From: Pseudomonas oryzihabitans
GTDB taxonomy: Bacteria > Pseudomonadota > Gammaproteobacteria > Pseudomonadales > Pseudomonadaceae
Assembly (NCBI RefSeq): GCF_007665395.1
Contig: NZ_VDND01000002.1
Location: 496,001-560,000 of the forward strand
Length of the DNA stretch: 64,000 nucleotides
Reading direction: 5' to 3'
Of the stretch, positions 47,329 through 55,290 are shown in pieces. The notes under the pieces are model-generated. The model was not told where the DNA came from, searched no databases, and saw nothing but the letters and a program-made list of their open reading frames with translations. The translations under genes were made by a program, and so were the position numbers. Position 1 is the stretch's first letter, and the number at the start of each line of letters is the position of its first letter.

Positions 47329-47332
47329 GTCT

Positions 47333-47371
47333 ATTGGATCCAATGATTGGGCGAGTGCCCCTGAGTGTCAA
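47333..47371 (-). promoter_or_regulatory. vanA promoter with a perfect VanR operator
   Basis: On the minus strand TTGACA (47371-47366), a 17-base spacer and AATCAT (47348-47343) run into ATTGGATCCAAT (47333-47344), a perfect 12-bp palindrome identical to the VanR operator known from Caulobacter. Bound repressor would cover the -10 and start point. Confidence 0.85.
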
Positions 47372-47542
47372 TGCGTTCGGGTCGGTGGGGAAGACGATTG
47401 CCGCTCGATAATCGCCCAGTGTTTAGGCGGGTATGGGAGGCCTATAGGTAGGTTTAGCGCTTGATTTTCCTGAGCATTGATTCCGTCGTGATCCACGGCG
47501 TATCCGGCTCGCAGGCCTCCCTGAGATCTGTTCATCTTGTTA

Positions 47543-47554
47543 ATTGGATCCATT
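47543..47554. promoter_or_regulatory. second VanR-operator-like site
   Basis: ATTGGATCCATT matches the operator ATTGGATCCAAT at 11 of 12 positions, 210 bases from the first site and on the transporter side of the divergent region. It may repress the transporter or allow looping. Confidence 0.72.
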
Positions 47555-47582
47555 TTTGCCAGCCTGATCGAGCGGTTACCTC

Positions 47583-47590
47583 AACAACAA
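47583..47590 (+). promoter_or_regulatory. Crc/Hfq-type CA motif before the leader ORF/transporter
   Basis: AACAACAA, continued as GAA, just before the AAGGA ribosome-binding site of the 29-codon leader ORF. Function inferred. Confidence 0.55.
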
Positions 47591-47609
47591 GAACTCAAGG
47601 ATGCTCGCC

Positions 47610-47699
47610 ATGTCAGGACCTGTCCCTTCCGTATCGTCTAGCGCTTCACCGGTCTCGCTCCGGATCTCCCCCCGTTCTGCAGCGCGAGGTGGGCTATGA
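47610..47699 (+). CDS. putative 29-aa leader peptide translationally coupled to the transporter
   Basis: A short frame ATG 47610 to TGA 47699 starting MSGPVPSVSSSASPVS, rich in Ser and Pro. AAGGA lies 8 bases upstream, and the CA motif precedes it as it does before vanA, ech and vdh. Its TGA overlaps the transporter ATG (ATGA at 47696-47699), so ribosomes finishing it could restart on the transporter. An in-frame ATG at 47601 could also be used. Whether the peptide matters or only its translation is unknown. Confidence 0.45.
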   Translation: MSGPVPSVSSSASPVSLRISPRSAARGGL

Positions 47700-49021
47700 G
47701 CGACCTGCGCGACATCGTCGACCGCGGCCCCATGCGGCCTTTCCAGTACCTGGCGGTGCTGGTCTGCATTCTGCTCAACATGATCGATGGCTTCGATGTA
47801 CTGGTGATGGCCTTCACTGCCGCCTCGGTGTCCCGCGAGTGGGGGCTATCCGGGTCGCAGGTGGGCATGTTGCTCAGTGCCGGGCTGGTGGGCATGGCGG
47901 CCGGTTCGCTGCTGCTCGCGCCCCTGGCCGATCGCTGGGGCCGGCGCCGCCTGATCCTGGTCTGCCTGCTGCTGTCCGGCGTCGGCATGCTGCTGTCGGC
48001 ACTCGCCGGCTCACCCCAGCAACTGGCATCGTTGCGGGGTCTGACCGGTCTGGGCGTGGGCGGGGTCCTGGCGAGCAGCAATGTGATCGCCAGCGAGTAT
48101 TCGGCCCGTCGCTGGCGGGGCCTGGCGGTCAGCCTGCAGGGCATGGGCTACGCCCTGGGCGCTACCCTGGGTGGCTTGCTGGCGGTCTGGCTGCTGGCGC
48201 TCTGGGGCTGGCGCGCGGTGTTCTGCGCCGGCGGTCTCATCACCCTCGGCGCCATCCCCCTGGTGCTGCTCGGCTTGCCGGAGTCCCTGGATTTCCTGCT
48301 CAGCCGGCGACCGAGTGGCGCCCTGGCGCGGGTCAATCGCCTGGCCAGGCGGCTGGGGCAACCGCCCCTGGCGGCGCTGCCTCCGGTCGCCGTGACGCGG
48401 GCGGCGGGCGGAACCGTCGGGCGCCTGCTGGCGCCCGCCCTGCGGCGGACCACCCTGCTGGTGTGGACGCTGTTCTTCCTAGCCATGTTCGGCTTCTACT
48501 TCATCATGAGCTGGACGCCCAAGCTGCTGACCACCCTCGGGCTTTCCGAGCAACAGGGGGTGGCGGGGGGTGTCCTGCTGAGCGTGGGCGGTATCTTCGG
48601 CGCCGCCCTGGTCGGCCTGCTGTTCGCGCGCCTGCCGTTGTCCCGGGCGCTGGGTGGTTTCATGCTGACGACCGCGCTGCTGCTGGTGGCCTTCGCCCAC
48701 ATGGACAGCTCCTACCTGGGTGCCCTGGCCATGGGCCTGCTGATCGGCCTCTTCGCCAATGGCTGCATCGCCGGGCTCTATGCACTGCCGGCGCTGGCCT
48801 ACAGTGCCGAGGTGCGGGCCACCGGGGTGGGCTGGGGCATCGGCATCGGTCGCCTCGGTGCCATCCTCTCGCCGCTGGTGGCGGGTCTGTTGCTCGATGG
48901 CGGCTGGCCGCCGCTGCGGCTCTATCTGGTCTTCGCGCTGGTGTTCGTCGCGGCGGGCCTGCTCCTGCTGCTGTCCCGGCCGGAAGGGCGTACCGCGAGT
49001 GCGGGCTTGAGCGCGTCGTAG
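47696..49021 (+). CDS. aromatic acid:H+ symporter (AAHS), MFS transporter
   Basis: 441 residues, 12 predicted helices. Signatures are DGFDVLVMAFTAASVSREW in helix 1 and APLADRWGRRRLILVCLLLSG in the 2-3 loop, typical of AAHS permeases such as PcaK and VanK; a second RxxGxG-like feature follows (ATGVGWGIGIGRLGAILSP). Vanillate, ferulate or protocatechuate import is inferred from its place between vanAB and ech–vdh–fcs. ATG 47696 has GAGGTGG upstream and overlaps the leader-ORF stop. Confidence 0.88.
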   Translation: MSDLRDIVDRGPMRPFQYLAVLVCILLNMIDGFDVLVMAFTAASVSREWGLSGSQVGMLLSAGLVGMAAGSLLLAPLADRWGRRRLILVCLLLSGVGMLLSALAGSPQQLASLRGLTGLGVGGVLASSNVIASEYSARRWRGLAVSLQGMGYALGATLGGLLAVWLLALWGWRAVFCAGGLITLGAIPLVLLGLPESLDFLLSRRPSGALARVNRLARRLGQPPLAALPPVAVTRAAGGTVGRLLAPALRRTTLLVWTLFFLAMFGFYFIMSWTPKLLTTLGLSEQQGVAGGVLLSVGGIFGAALVGLLFARLPLSRALGGFMLTTALLLVAFAHMDSSYLGALAMGLLIGLFANGCIAGLYALPALAYSAEVRATGVGWGIGIGRLGAILSPLVAGLLLDGGWPPLRLYLVFALVFVAAGLLLLLSRPEGRTASAGLSAS

Positions 49022-49073
49022 GGGTGAGACCTCCGGCGGTACCGTCTTCATGGCGTCATCGTATGGCAAAAAA

Positions 49074-49109
49074 TAGTTAATTGACTTAACTAAATCCCTG
49101 GCGTAGCTT
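49074..49109 (+). promoter_or_regulatory. ech promoter with an overlapping palindromic operator
   Basis: TAGTTAATTGACTTAACTA (49074-49092) is a 7-bp perfect inverted repeat with a 5-base centre; the centre starts a -35-like TTGACT (49081-49086), followed after 17 bases by TAGCTT (49104-49109). A repressor of the MarR or IclR type bound here would block RNA polymerase. Which protein binds is unknown. Confidence 0.6.
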
Positions 49110-49125
49110 CTTGTCCATACCCACA

Positions 49126-49133
49126 AACAACAA
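49126..49133 (+). promoter_or_regulatory. Crc/Hfq-type CA motif before ech
   Basis: AACAACAA followed by GAGG, 12 bases before the ech ATG. Confidence 0.6.
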
Positions 49134-49145
49134 GAGGCATACGCC

Positions 49146-49976
49146 ATGGGCAGCTACGACGGACGCTGGCAAACGGTCAAGGTGGATATCGAGGACGGTA
49201 TCGCCTGGGTGACGCTCAACCGCCCCGAGAAACGCAATGCCATGAGTCCCACCCTCAACCGCGAGATGGTCGAGGTGCTGGAGACGCTGGAACAGGACGC
49301 CAGCGCTGGCGTGCTGGTGCTGACCGGCGCCGGCGACGCCTGGACCGCCGGCATGGACCTCAAGGAGTACTTCCGCGAGACCGATGCCGGCCCGGAGATC
49401 CTGCAGGAGAAGATCCGCCGCGAGGCTTCCCAGTGGCAGTGGAAGCTCCTGCGCATGTACGCCAAGCCGACCATCGCCATGGTCAACGGCTGGTGCTTCG
49501 GCGGGGGTTTCAGCCCGCTGGTGGCCTGCGACCTGGCGATCACCGCCGACGAGGCCACCTTCGGCCTGTCCGAGATCAACTGGGGCATCCCGCCGGGCAA
49601 CCTGGTGAGCAAGGCGCTGGCCGATACCGTCGGCCACCGCACCGCCCTCTACTATGTGATGACCGGCAAGACCTTCACCGGCCCCGAGGCGGCGGCCATG
49701 GGGCTGGTCAACCAGAGCGTACCGCGTGCCCAGTTGCGCGAGGTGACCACCGCCCTGGCCCAGGAGCTGCTGCAGAAGAATCCGGTGGTGCTGCGCGCCG
49801 CCAAGGTCGGCTTCAAGCGCTGCCGCGAGCTGACCTGGGAGCAGAACGAGGACTACCTCTACGCCAAGCTCGACCAGTCCCGCCTGCAGGATCCGGAAGG
49901 CGGCCGCGAGCAGGGCATGAAGCAATTCCTCGACGACAAGAGCATCAAACCCGGTCTGCAAACCTACAAACGCTGA
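49146..49976 (+). CDS. ech: p-hydroxycinnamoyl-CoA hydratase/lyase (feruloyl-CoA to vanillin)
   Basis: 276-residue crotonase-fold enzyme that hydrates feruloyl-CoA and cleaves it to vanillin and acetyl-CoA. The family-specific residues S123 (GGFS) and E143 (FGLSEINWGIPPG), and Y75 (DLKEYFRETD), are at the same positions as in the P. fluorescens enzyme HCHL, and the length is the same. ATG 49146 follows AACAACAAGAGG. vdh and fcs follow in the same direction at 40 and 79 bases, each with its own A-rich leader. Confidence 0.94.
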   Translation: MGSYDGRWQTVKVDIEDGIAWVTLNRPEKRNAMSPTLNREMVEVLETLEQDASAGVLVLTGAGDAWTAGMDLKEYFRETDAGPEILQEKIRREASQWQWKLLRMYAKPTIAMVNGWCFGGGFSPLVACDLAITADEATFGLSEINWGIPPGNLVSKALADTVGHRTALYYVMTGKTFTGPEAAAMGLVNQSVPRAQLREVTTALAQELLQKNPVVLRAAKVGFKRCRELTWEQNEDYLYAKLDQSRLQDPEGGREQGMKQFLDDKSIKPGLQTYKR

Positions 49977-49997
49977 ACCGCCAGTACCCAGAACGAC

Positions 49998-50005
49998 AAC
50001 AACAA
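49998..50005 (+). promoter_or_regulatory. Crc/Hfq-type CA motif before vdh
   Basis: AACAACAA followed by GAGG, 11 bases before the vdh ATG. Confidence 0.6.
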
Positions 50006-50016
50006 GAGGTAGCGTC

Positions 50017-51465
50017 ATGGTCGAGGTATCCCTGCTCATCGGCGGCGCCAGCCGCCCGGCCGGCGACGGTCGTAGCTATCAGCGTCGCCATCCGGTGACT
50101 GGCGCGGTGGTCTCCACGGTGGCCGCCGCCACCCTGGAGGATGCCGACGCCGCCGTGGCCGCCGCCCAGGCCGCCTATCCCGCCTGGGCGGCGTTGCCAC
50201 CGGGCGAGCGCCGGCGCCGGCTGCTGGCGGCGGCCGATGGCCTGGCCGCACGCAGTGGCGAATTCGTCGCCCTGGCCGGGGAGACCGGGGCCATGGCCAA
50301 CTGGTATGGCTTCAACGTGCACCTGGCCGCCAACATGCTGCGCGAGGCGGCGGCCATGACTACCCAGATCCAGGGCGAGGTCATACCGTCCGACGTCCCC
50401 GGCAGCTTCGCCATGGCGCTGCGCCAACCCTGCGGCGTGGTGCTTGGCATCGCCCCCTGGAACGCCCCGGTGATCCTCGGTACCCGCGCCCTGGCCATGC
50501 CCCTGGCCTGTGGCAACACCGTGGTGCTCAAGGCATCCGAACAGAGTCCTGGCGTGCACCGGCTGATCGGCCAGGTGCTGCAGGACGCCGGCCTGGGCGA
50601 CGGCGTGGTCAACGTCGTCACCAACGCCCCGGAGGATGCCCCGGCCATCGTCGAACGGCTGATCGCCAACCCGGCGGTGCGGCGGGTCAACTTCACCGGT
50701 TCCACCCGGGTCGGCCGTATCGTCGGCGAGTTGTCCGCCCGCCACCTGAAACCGGCTGTGTTGGAGCTGGGTGGCAAGGCGCCGCTGCTGGTGCTGGAGG
50801 ATGCCGACCTGGACGCCGCAGTTGCCGCGGCGGCCTTCGGTGCCTACTTCAACCAGGGGCAGATCTGCATGTCCACCGAACGCCTGCTGGTGGACAGCCG
50901 TATCGCCGACGCCTTCGTCGAGCGCCTGGCGGCCAAGGTGCGCACCCTCAAGGCCGGTGATCCCGGCGCGCCCGATTCGGTCCTGGGCTCGCTGATCGAT
51001 GCCAGTGCCGGGACCCGCATCAAGGCGCTGATCGACGATGCCGTGAGCAAGGGCGCCCGGCTGGTCTGCGGCGGCGAGCTCGACGGCAGCATCCTCCAGC
51101 CGACCCTGCTGGATGGCGTCACCGCCGCGATGCAGCTCTATGCCGAGGAGTCCTTCGGCCCGGTGGCGGTGGTGATCCGCGCCGAGGGCGACGAGGCCCT
51201 GCTACGCCTGGCCAACGATTCCGAATTCGGCCTCTCGTCGGCCATCTTCAGCCGTGACACCGCCCGCGCCCTGGCCCTGGCCCAGCGGGTGGAGAGCGGC
51301 ATCTGCCACATCAACGGCCCCACGGTGCACGACGAGGCACAGATGCCCTTCGGCGGCGTCAAGTCGAGCGGCTACGGTAGCTTCGGCTCGCGCGCCTCCA
51401 TCGACCATTTCACCCAGTTGCGCTGGGTGACGCTGCAGACGGGGCCACGCCACTACCCGATCTGA
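50017..51465 (+). CDS. vdh: vanillin dehydrogenase
   Basis: 482-residue NAD(P)-dependent aldehyde dehydrogenase oxidising vanillin to vanillate. The ALDH signatures are GIAPWNAPVILG, the glycine motif FTGSTRVGRIVGE, the general-base Glu in LELGGKAP and the catalytic Cys in NQGQICMSTERL, with PFGGVKSSGYG near the end. It sits between ech and fcs, as in ferulate operons of other pseudomonads; that position, more than the sequence, specifies vanillin as substrate. Confidence 0.92.
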   Translation: MVEVSLLIGGASRPAGDGRSYQRRHPVTGAVVSTVAAATLEDADAAVAAAQAAYPAWAALPPGERRRRLLAAADGLAARSGEFVALAGETGAMANWYGFNVHLAANMLREAAAMTTQIQGEVIPSDVPGSFAMALRQPCGVVLGIAPWNAPVILGTRALAMPLACGNTVVLKASEQSPGVHRLIGQVLQDAGLGDGVVNVVTNAPEDAPAIVERLIANPAVRRVNFTGSTRVGRIVGELSARHLKPAVLELGGKAPLLVLEDADLDAAVAAAAFGAYFNQGQICMSTERLLVDSRIADAFVERLAAKVRTLKAGDPGAPDSVLGSLIDASAGTRIKALIDDAVSKGARLVCGGELDGSILQPTLLDGVTAAMQLYAEESFGPVAVVIRAEGDEALLRLANDSEFGLSSAIFSRDTARALALAQRVESGICHINGPTVHDEAQMPFGGVKSSGYGSFGSRASIDHFTQLRWVTLQTGPRHYPI

Positions 51466-51495
51466 TCCGCGTCCGCCGTCCCTAGCTCCTGTTGC

Positions 51496-51503
51496 AACAA
51501 CAA
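51496..51503 (+). promoter_or_regulatory. Crc/Hfq-type CA motif before fcs
   Basis: AACAACAATAAGAGG lies 42-49 bases before the fcs start. Unlike the others it is separated from the start by a GCGCCTCCGGGCGCC hairpin. Confidence 0.5.
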
Positions 51504-51544
51504 TAAGAGGCGCCTCCGGGCGCCAGCCCAGAGGAGAATTCAAG

Positions 51545-53413
51545 GTGAGTCACGTCACGCAAACCCGCGCGCCCGCCGATCAGCCGCTGCGCTATCGCCC
51601 GGTGACCCTGGGCCACCCTGGGGTCACGGTGGAAGAGCGCGGGGGACTGCTCTACATGGCCTCCCAGGAAGCCCTGATCCCACCACCGCCGCGGCTGCTG
51701 GAGCGGCTGCGGCACTGGGCCGAGGTGGCGCCGGAGCGTACCTTCTTCGCCGCGCGCGAGGCCGGTGGTGCCTGGCGCGAATTCTCCTATGCGGAGATGC
51801 TGCAGCGGGTGCGCCAGTTGGCCGCCGCGCTGCTGGAATTCGGCCTGTCGGCCGAGCGGCCGCTGGCGATCCTCTCGGGCAACGATCCCGAACACCTGCA
51901 ATTGGCCCTGGCGGCGCTCTATGCCGGCATTCCCTTCTGTCCGGTGTCGCCCGGCTATTCGCTGCTGTCCCAGGATCATGCCAAGTTGCGCCACGTCTGC
52001 GGGCTCTTGCAGCCGGGCCTGGTGTTCGTCAGCGACGGCCCGGCCTTCCAGAAGGCGCTGGACGCCGTGCTGCCCTCCGAGGTACCGGTGGTGGCCACCC
52101 GCGGTCAAGTGGCAGGGCGGCGCACCCTGGCCTTCGCGACGCTGCTCGCTCGCGGCGAGGTGGCTGCGGCCGAGCGCGCCTTCGCCGCCACCGGCCCGGA
52201 CAGTATCGCCAAGTTTCTCTTCACCTCCGGCTCCACCAAGTTGCCCAAGGCGGTGACCACCACCCAGCGCATGCTCTGCGCCAACCAGCAGATGCTCCTG
52301 CAGACCTTCCCGGTGTTCGGCGAGGAACCACCGGTGCTGGTGGACTGGCTGCCCTGGAACCATACCTTCGGCGGCAGCCATAACCTGGGCATCGTGCTCT
52401 ACAACGGCGGTAGCTTCTACCTCGACGAAGGCAAGCCGACGCCCCAGGGTTTCGGCGAAACCCTGCGCAATCTGCGCGAGGTGTCGCCCACCGCCTACCT
52501 CACGGTGCCGCGCGGCTGGGAAGAGCTGGCCAATGCCCTGGAGCGCGACGCCGAGCTGCGCGAGCGCTTCTTCGCCCGCATGCGACTGTTCTTCTTTGCC
52601 GCGGCCGGCCTTTCGCAAAGCGTCTGGGATCGCCTGGATTGCATTGCCGAGGCCCATTGCGGCGAACGTATCCGCATGATGGCTGGCCTGGGCATGACCG
52701 AGGCCTCGCCCAGCTGCACCTTCACCACCGGTCCGCTGTCGGTGGCCGGCTACGTCGGGGCGCCGGCGCCGGGGTGTGAACTCAAGCTGGTGCCGGTGGA
52801 CGGCAAGCTGGAAGGGCGCTTCCGCGGTCCGCACATCATGCCCGGCTACTGGCGCGATGCCGCCCAGACCACCGCCTGCTTCGACGAGGAAGGCTTCTAC
52901 TGCTCGGGCGATGCGCTCAAGCTGGTCGATCCGGCCAATCCGCAACTGGGCCTGATGTTCGACGGCCGCATCGCCGAGGACTTCAAGCTGTCGTCCGGGG
53001 TGTTCGTCAGCGTCGGTCCGCTGCGCAATCGCGCGGTACTGGAGGGTACGCCGCTGGTGCAGGACGTGGTGGTGGCGGCGCCGGATCGCGAGTGCCTGGG
53101 CTTGCTGGTGTTTCCGCGCCTGGCGGACTGCCGGCAACTGGCGGGGCTGGGCGAGGCCGCTGATGCGGCGACGGTATTGGCCAGTGCGCCGGTGCAGCGC
53201 TGGTTCGCCGACTGGCTCAGGCGCCTCAACAAGGAGGCGTCGGGCAACGCCAGCCGCCTGGAATGGATCGCCCTGCAGGAAGAGCCGCCATCCGCCGACC
53301 GCGGCGAGATCACCGACAAGGGCTCGCTCAACCAGCGTAGCGTCCTGACCCACCGCGCCGAGCGGGTGTCGGCCTGTTATGGCGGTACCGCGCCTCTGCT
53401 GATCCGGGCGTGA
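51545..53413 (+). CDS. fcs: feruloyl-CoA synthetase
   Basis: 622-residue acyl-CoA/AMP-forming ligase that activates ferulate (and related hydroxycinnamates) with ATP and CoA. The AMP-binding P-loop is FTSGSTKLPKAV, with later motifs AGLGMTEASP and YCSGDALKLVDP and the C-terminal catalytic Lys segment ITDKGSLNQR. It starts at GTG 51545 with GAGGAGA upstream. It is the third gene of ech–vdh–fcs and ends 17 bases before the tandem repeat array that could end its transcript. Confidence 0.93.
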   Translation: MSHVTQTRAPADQPLRYRPVTLGHPGVTVEERGGLLYMASQEALIPPPPRLLERLRHWAEVAPERTFFAAREAGGAWREFSYAEMLQRVRQLAAALLEFGLSAERPLAILSGNDPEHLQLALAALYAGIPFCPVSPGYSLLSQDHAKLRHVCGLLQPGLVFVSDGPAFQKALDAVLPSEVPVVATRGQVAGRRTLAFATLLARGEVAAAERAFAATGPDSIAKFLFTSGSTKLPKAVTTTQRMLCANQQMLLQTFPVFGEEPPVLVDWLPWNHTFGGSHNLGIVLYNGGSFYLDEGKPTPQGFGETLRNLREVSPTAYLTVPRGWEELANALERDAELRERFFARMRLFFFAAAGLSQSVWDRLDCIAEAHCGERIRMMAGLGMTEASPSCTFTTGPLSVAGYVGAPAPGCELKLVPVDGKLEGRFRGPHIMPGYWRDAAQTTACFDEEGFYCSGDALKLVDPANPQLGLMFDGRIAEDFKLSSGVFVSVGPLRNRAVLEGTPLVQDVVVAAPDRECLGLLVFPRLADCRQLAGLGEAADAATVLASAPVQRWFADWLRRLNKEASGNASRLEWIALQEEPPSADRGEITDKGSLNQRSVLTHRAERVSACYGGTAPLLIRA

Positions 53414-53430
53414 TGTTAGGTGCCGGGTCT

Positions 53431-54162
53431 CCCTCACCCCGGCCCTCTCCCGGAGGGAGAGGGGGCGCTCGAGGGTGCTCCGGGTGGTGGACTCGGCTTT
53501 GGTAGGTTGGGCCGAGCATAGCGAAGCCCAACGAGAAGCGCGGTGGCCAAAGGATTTCCCTCACCCCAGCCCTCTCCCGGAGGGAGAGGGGGCTCAAGGG
53601 CGGGCTCTGGGCAGTGGGCTCGGCTTTGGTAGGTTGGGCTGAGCATAGCGAAGCCCAACGAGAAGCGCGGTGGCCGAAGGACTTCCCTCACCTGGCCCTC
53701 TCCCAGAGGGAGAGGGAGCGCTTCAGGATGCTCTGGGCAATGGGCTCGGCTTTGGTAGGTTGGGCTGAGCACAGCGAAGCCCAACGAGAAGCGCGGTGGT
53801 CGAAGGGCTTCCCCTCACCCCGGCCCTCTCCCGAAGGGAGAGGGGGCGCTCGAGGGGGCTCTGGGCAGGGGGCTTGGCATTGGTAGGTTGGGCTGAGCAT
53901 AGCGAAGCCCAACGAGAAGCGTTGTGGCCGAAGGGCTTCCCTCACCCCGGCCTTCTCCCGGAGGGAGAGGGGGCGCCCAGGGCGGGCTCTGGGCGAGGGA
54001 CTCGGTTTTGGTAGGTTGGGCTGAGCATAGCGAAGCCCAACGAGAAGCGCGGTGGCCGCAGGATTTCCCTCACCCTGGCCCTCTCCCGGAGGGAGAGGAG
54101 GCGCTTAGGGCGGGCAATGGGCTTGGCTTTGGTAGGTTGGGCTGAGCACAGCGAAGCCCAAC
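53431..54162. repeat. six tandem copies of a 127-bp two-hairpin repeat
   Basis: Units start with CCCTCACC at 53431, 53558, 53685, 53812, 53939 and 54067, a period of 127 (once 128). Each unit has hairpin A (CCCTCTCCCGGAGGGAGAGGG and variants), about 45 bases of spacer, then hairpin B (GTTGGGCTGAGC, AT/AC, AGCGAAGCCCAAC). The copies differ by scattered substitutions. The final unit stops after hairpin B. The stretch holds no supported gene: frames through it encode only repetitive sequence. Confidence 0.93.
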
Positions 54163-54300
54163 GAACGCGAGCCGCGGCGGCCAAGGTTCCCACTCTGCCT
54201 TTCCACCCGGTGCCCAAGCGGTTTCGGGCTGAACCCTACTCAAACCTAGCGTCAGCCCCGACGGTTGCTCGGGTCCGCCAAGGCTGGACCTGGCCCAAGA

Positions 54301-55041
54301 TCAACCGTCTTTGTTCTTGCGCGGCTTGGGCTTCGCCTGACCCGTGCCGTAGATGGGCTTGCCGCCCAGGCTGCGGGTCAGTTCGTCCGCCGACTCGCGC
54401 AGGACGTCGTACAGGGTCTGGGCGCGTTCCAGGCTGAGGCGATTGGCCGGTCCGGAGATCACGATGGCGCCCAGCAGCTCTTCCTGGGCGTCGTAGATGG
54501 GCAGGGCCACGGAAGAGGCGTGCGGGTCGGTGGCACCGCAGGAATAGAAAGGGATGATCCCCGCCTTGGCCACGGTATAGGGCGTCTGCAGGGCCAGGGC
54601 ACCGGCGGCCTGGTCCATGGGCCGCATGTCGCCGGGCTGCAGGTGCAGGCGCAGGCGATGGGGGGAATTCACCCGGTACTGGCAGAGACGATAGGCACCG
54701 TGCTTGACATAGAAGGAAGCGGTTTCGCCACTCTGCTCGGTGAGCTGGTGCAGCCGCGGCATGATGTGGCGCCCGACGTCGTGGGAATCCTGGTAGACGG
54801 CATTAAGGCGCACGACCTCGCTGGCCAGGATGTAGTTGCCGTCGGCGAGCCGGGTCACCAGGCCGTATTTTTCCAGCGATACCACCAGGCGCATGATGGT
54901 GCTCTTGATCAGGCCGGTGCGATTGGCCAGTTCGGCGAGGCTCAGCGCGGCATCGCCGATGCGAAAGGCGGTGAGAACGGTCAAGACGCGATCAGCAGAG
55001 GCAACGCCGGAAACGCCTGGGCGAGGACGGGTGGTGTTCAA
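54301..55041 (-). CDS. IclR-family transcriptional regulator
   Basis: 246 residues: an N-terminal winged HTH (LSLAELANRTGLIKSTIMRLVVSLEKYGLV) and an IclR effector domain (from about residue 90; ALPIYDAQEELLGAIVISGP). It starts at TTG 55041 with AGGA 8 bases upstream; no nearby ATG gives the HTH a better N-terminus. It lies downstream of the ThDP gene on the same strand. Two IclR-type palindromes in the ThDP/tctC promoter region make those genes its likely targets; control of ech–vdh–fcs is an alternative. Confidence 0.88.
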   Translation of the reverse strand: MNTTRPRPGVSGVASADRVLTVLTAFRIGDAALSLAELANRTGLIKSTIMRLVVSLEKYGLVTRLADGNYILASEVVRLNAVYQDSHDVGRHIMPRLHQLTEQSGETASFYVKHGAYRLCQYRVNSPHRLRLHLQPGDMRPMDQAAGALALQTPYTVAKAGIIPFYSCGATDPHASSVALPIYDAQEELLGAIVISGPANRLSLERAQTLYDVLRESADELTRSLGGKPIYGTGQAKPKPRKNKDG

Positions 55042-55290
55042 GCTCGTGTTCCTAAAGGGCAGCTATCGCCCCATTATCCGTGAGCGCCCGGCGTGCGCCT
55101 AGTGAATAGCTCCCGCCGGTCAGGCATCCGGGCGGCGCCGGTGGGCCTTTATTAGGTCCGGGTATTTCCGCGGCCTGGTAGCGGCGCACTGCTCAAGCTT
55201 TCGCGCGACGGTGCCGGGCGAGGGGCCTGCCGGGCATCGAAGACCGCCCTGGCCTTGCGACCAGGGCGTCCGCGAATTGCCAACGGCTAC

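Noticed and set aside
53431..54162. CRISPR array
   Set aside because: The 127-bp units are repeated along their whole length with no unique spacers, and there are no cas genes.
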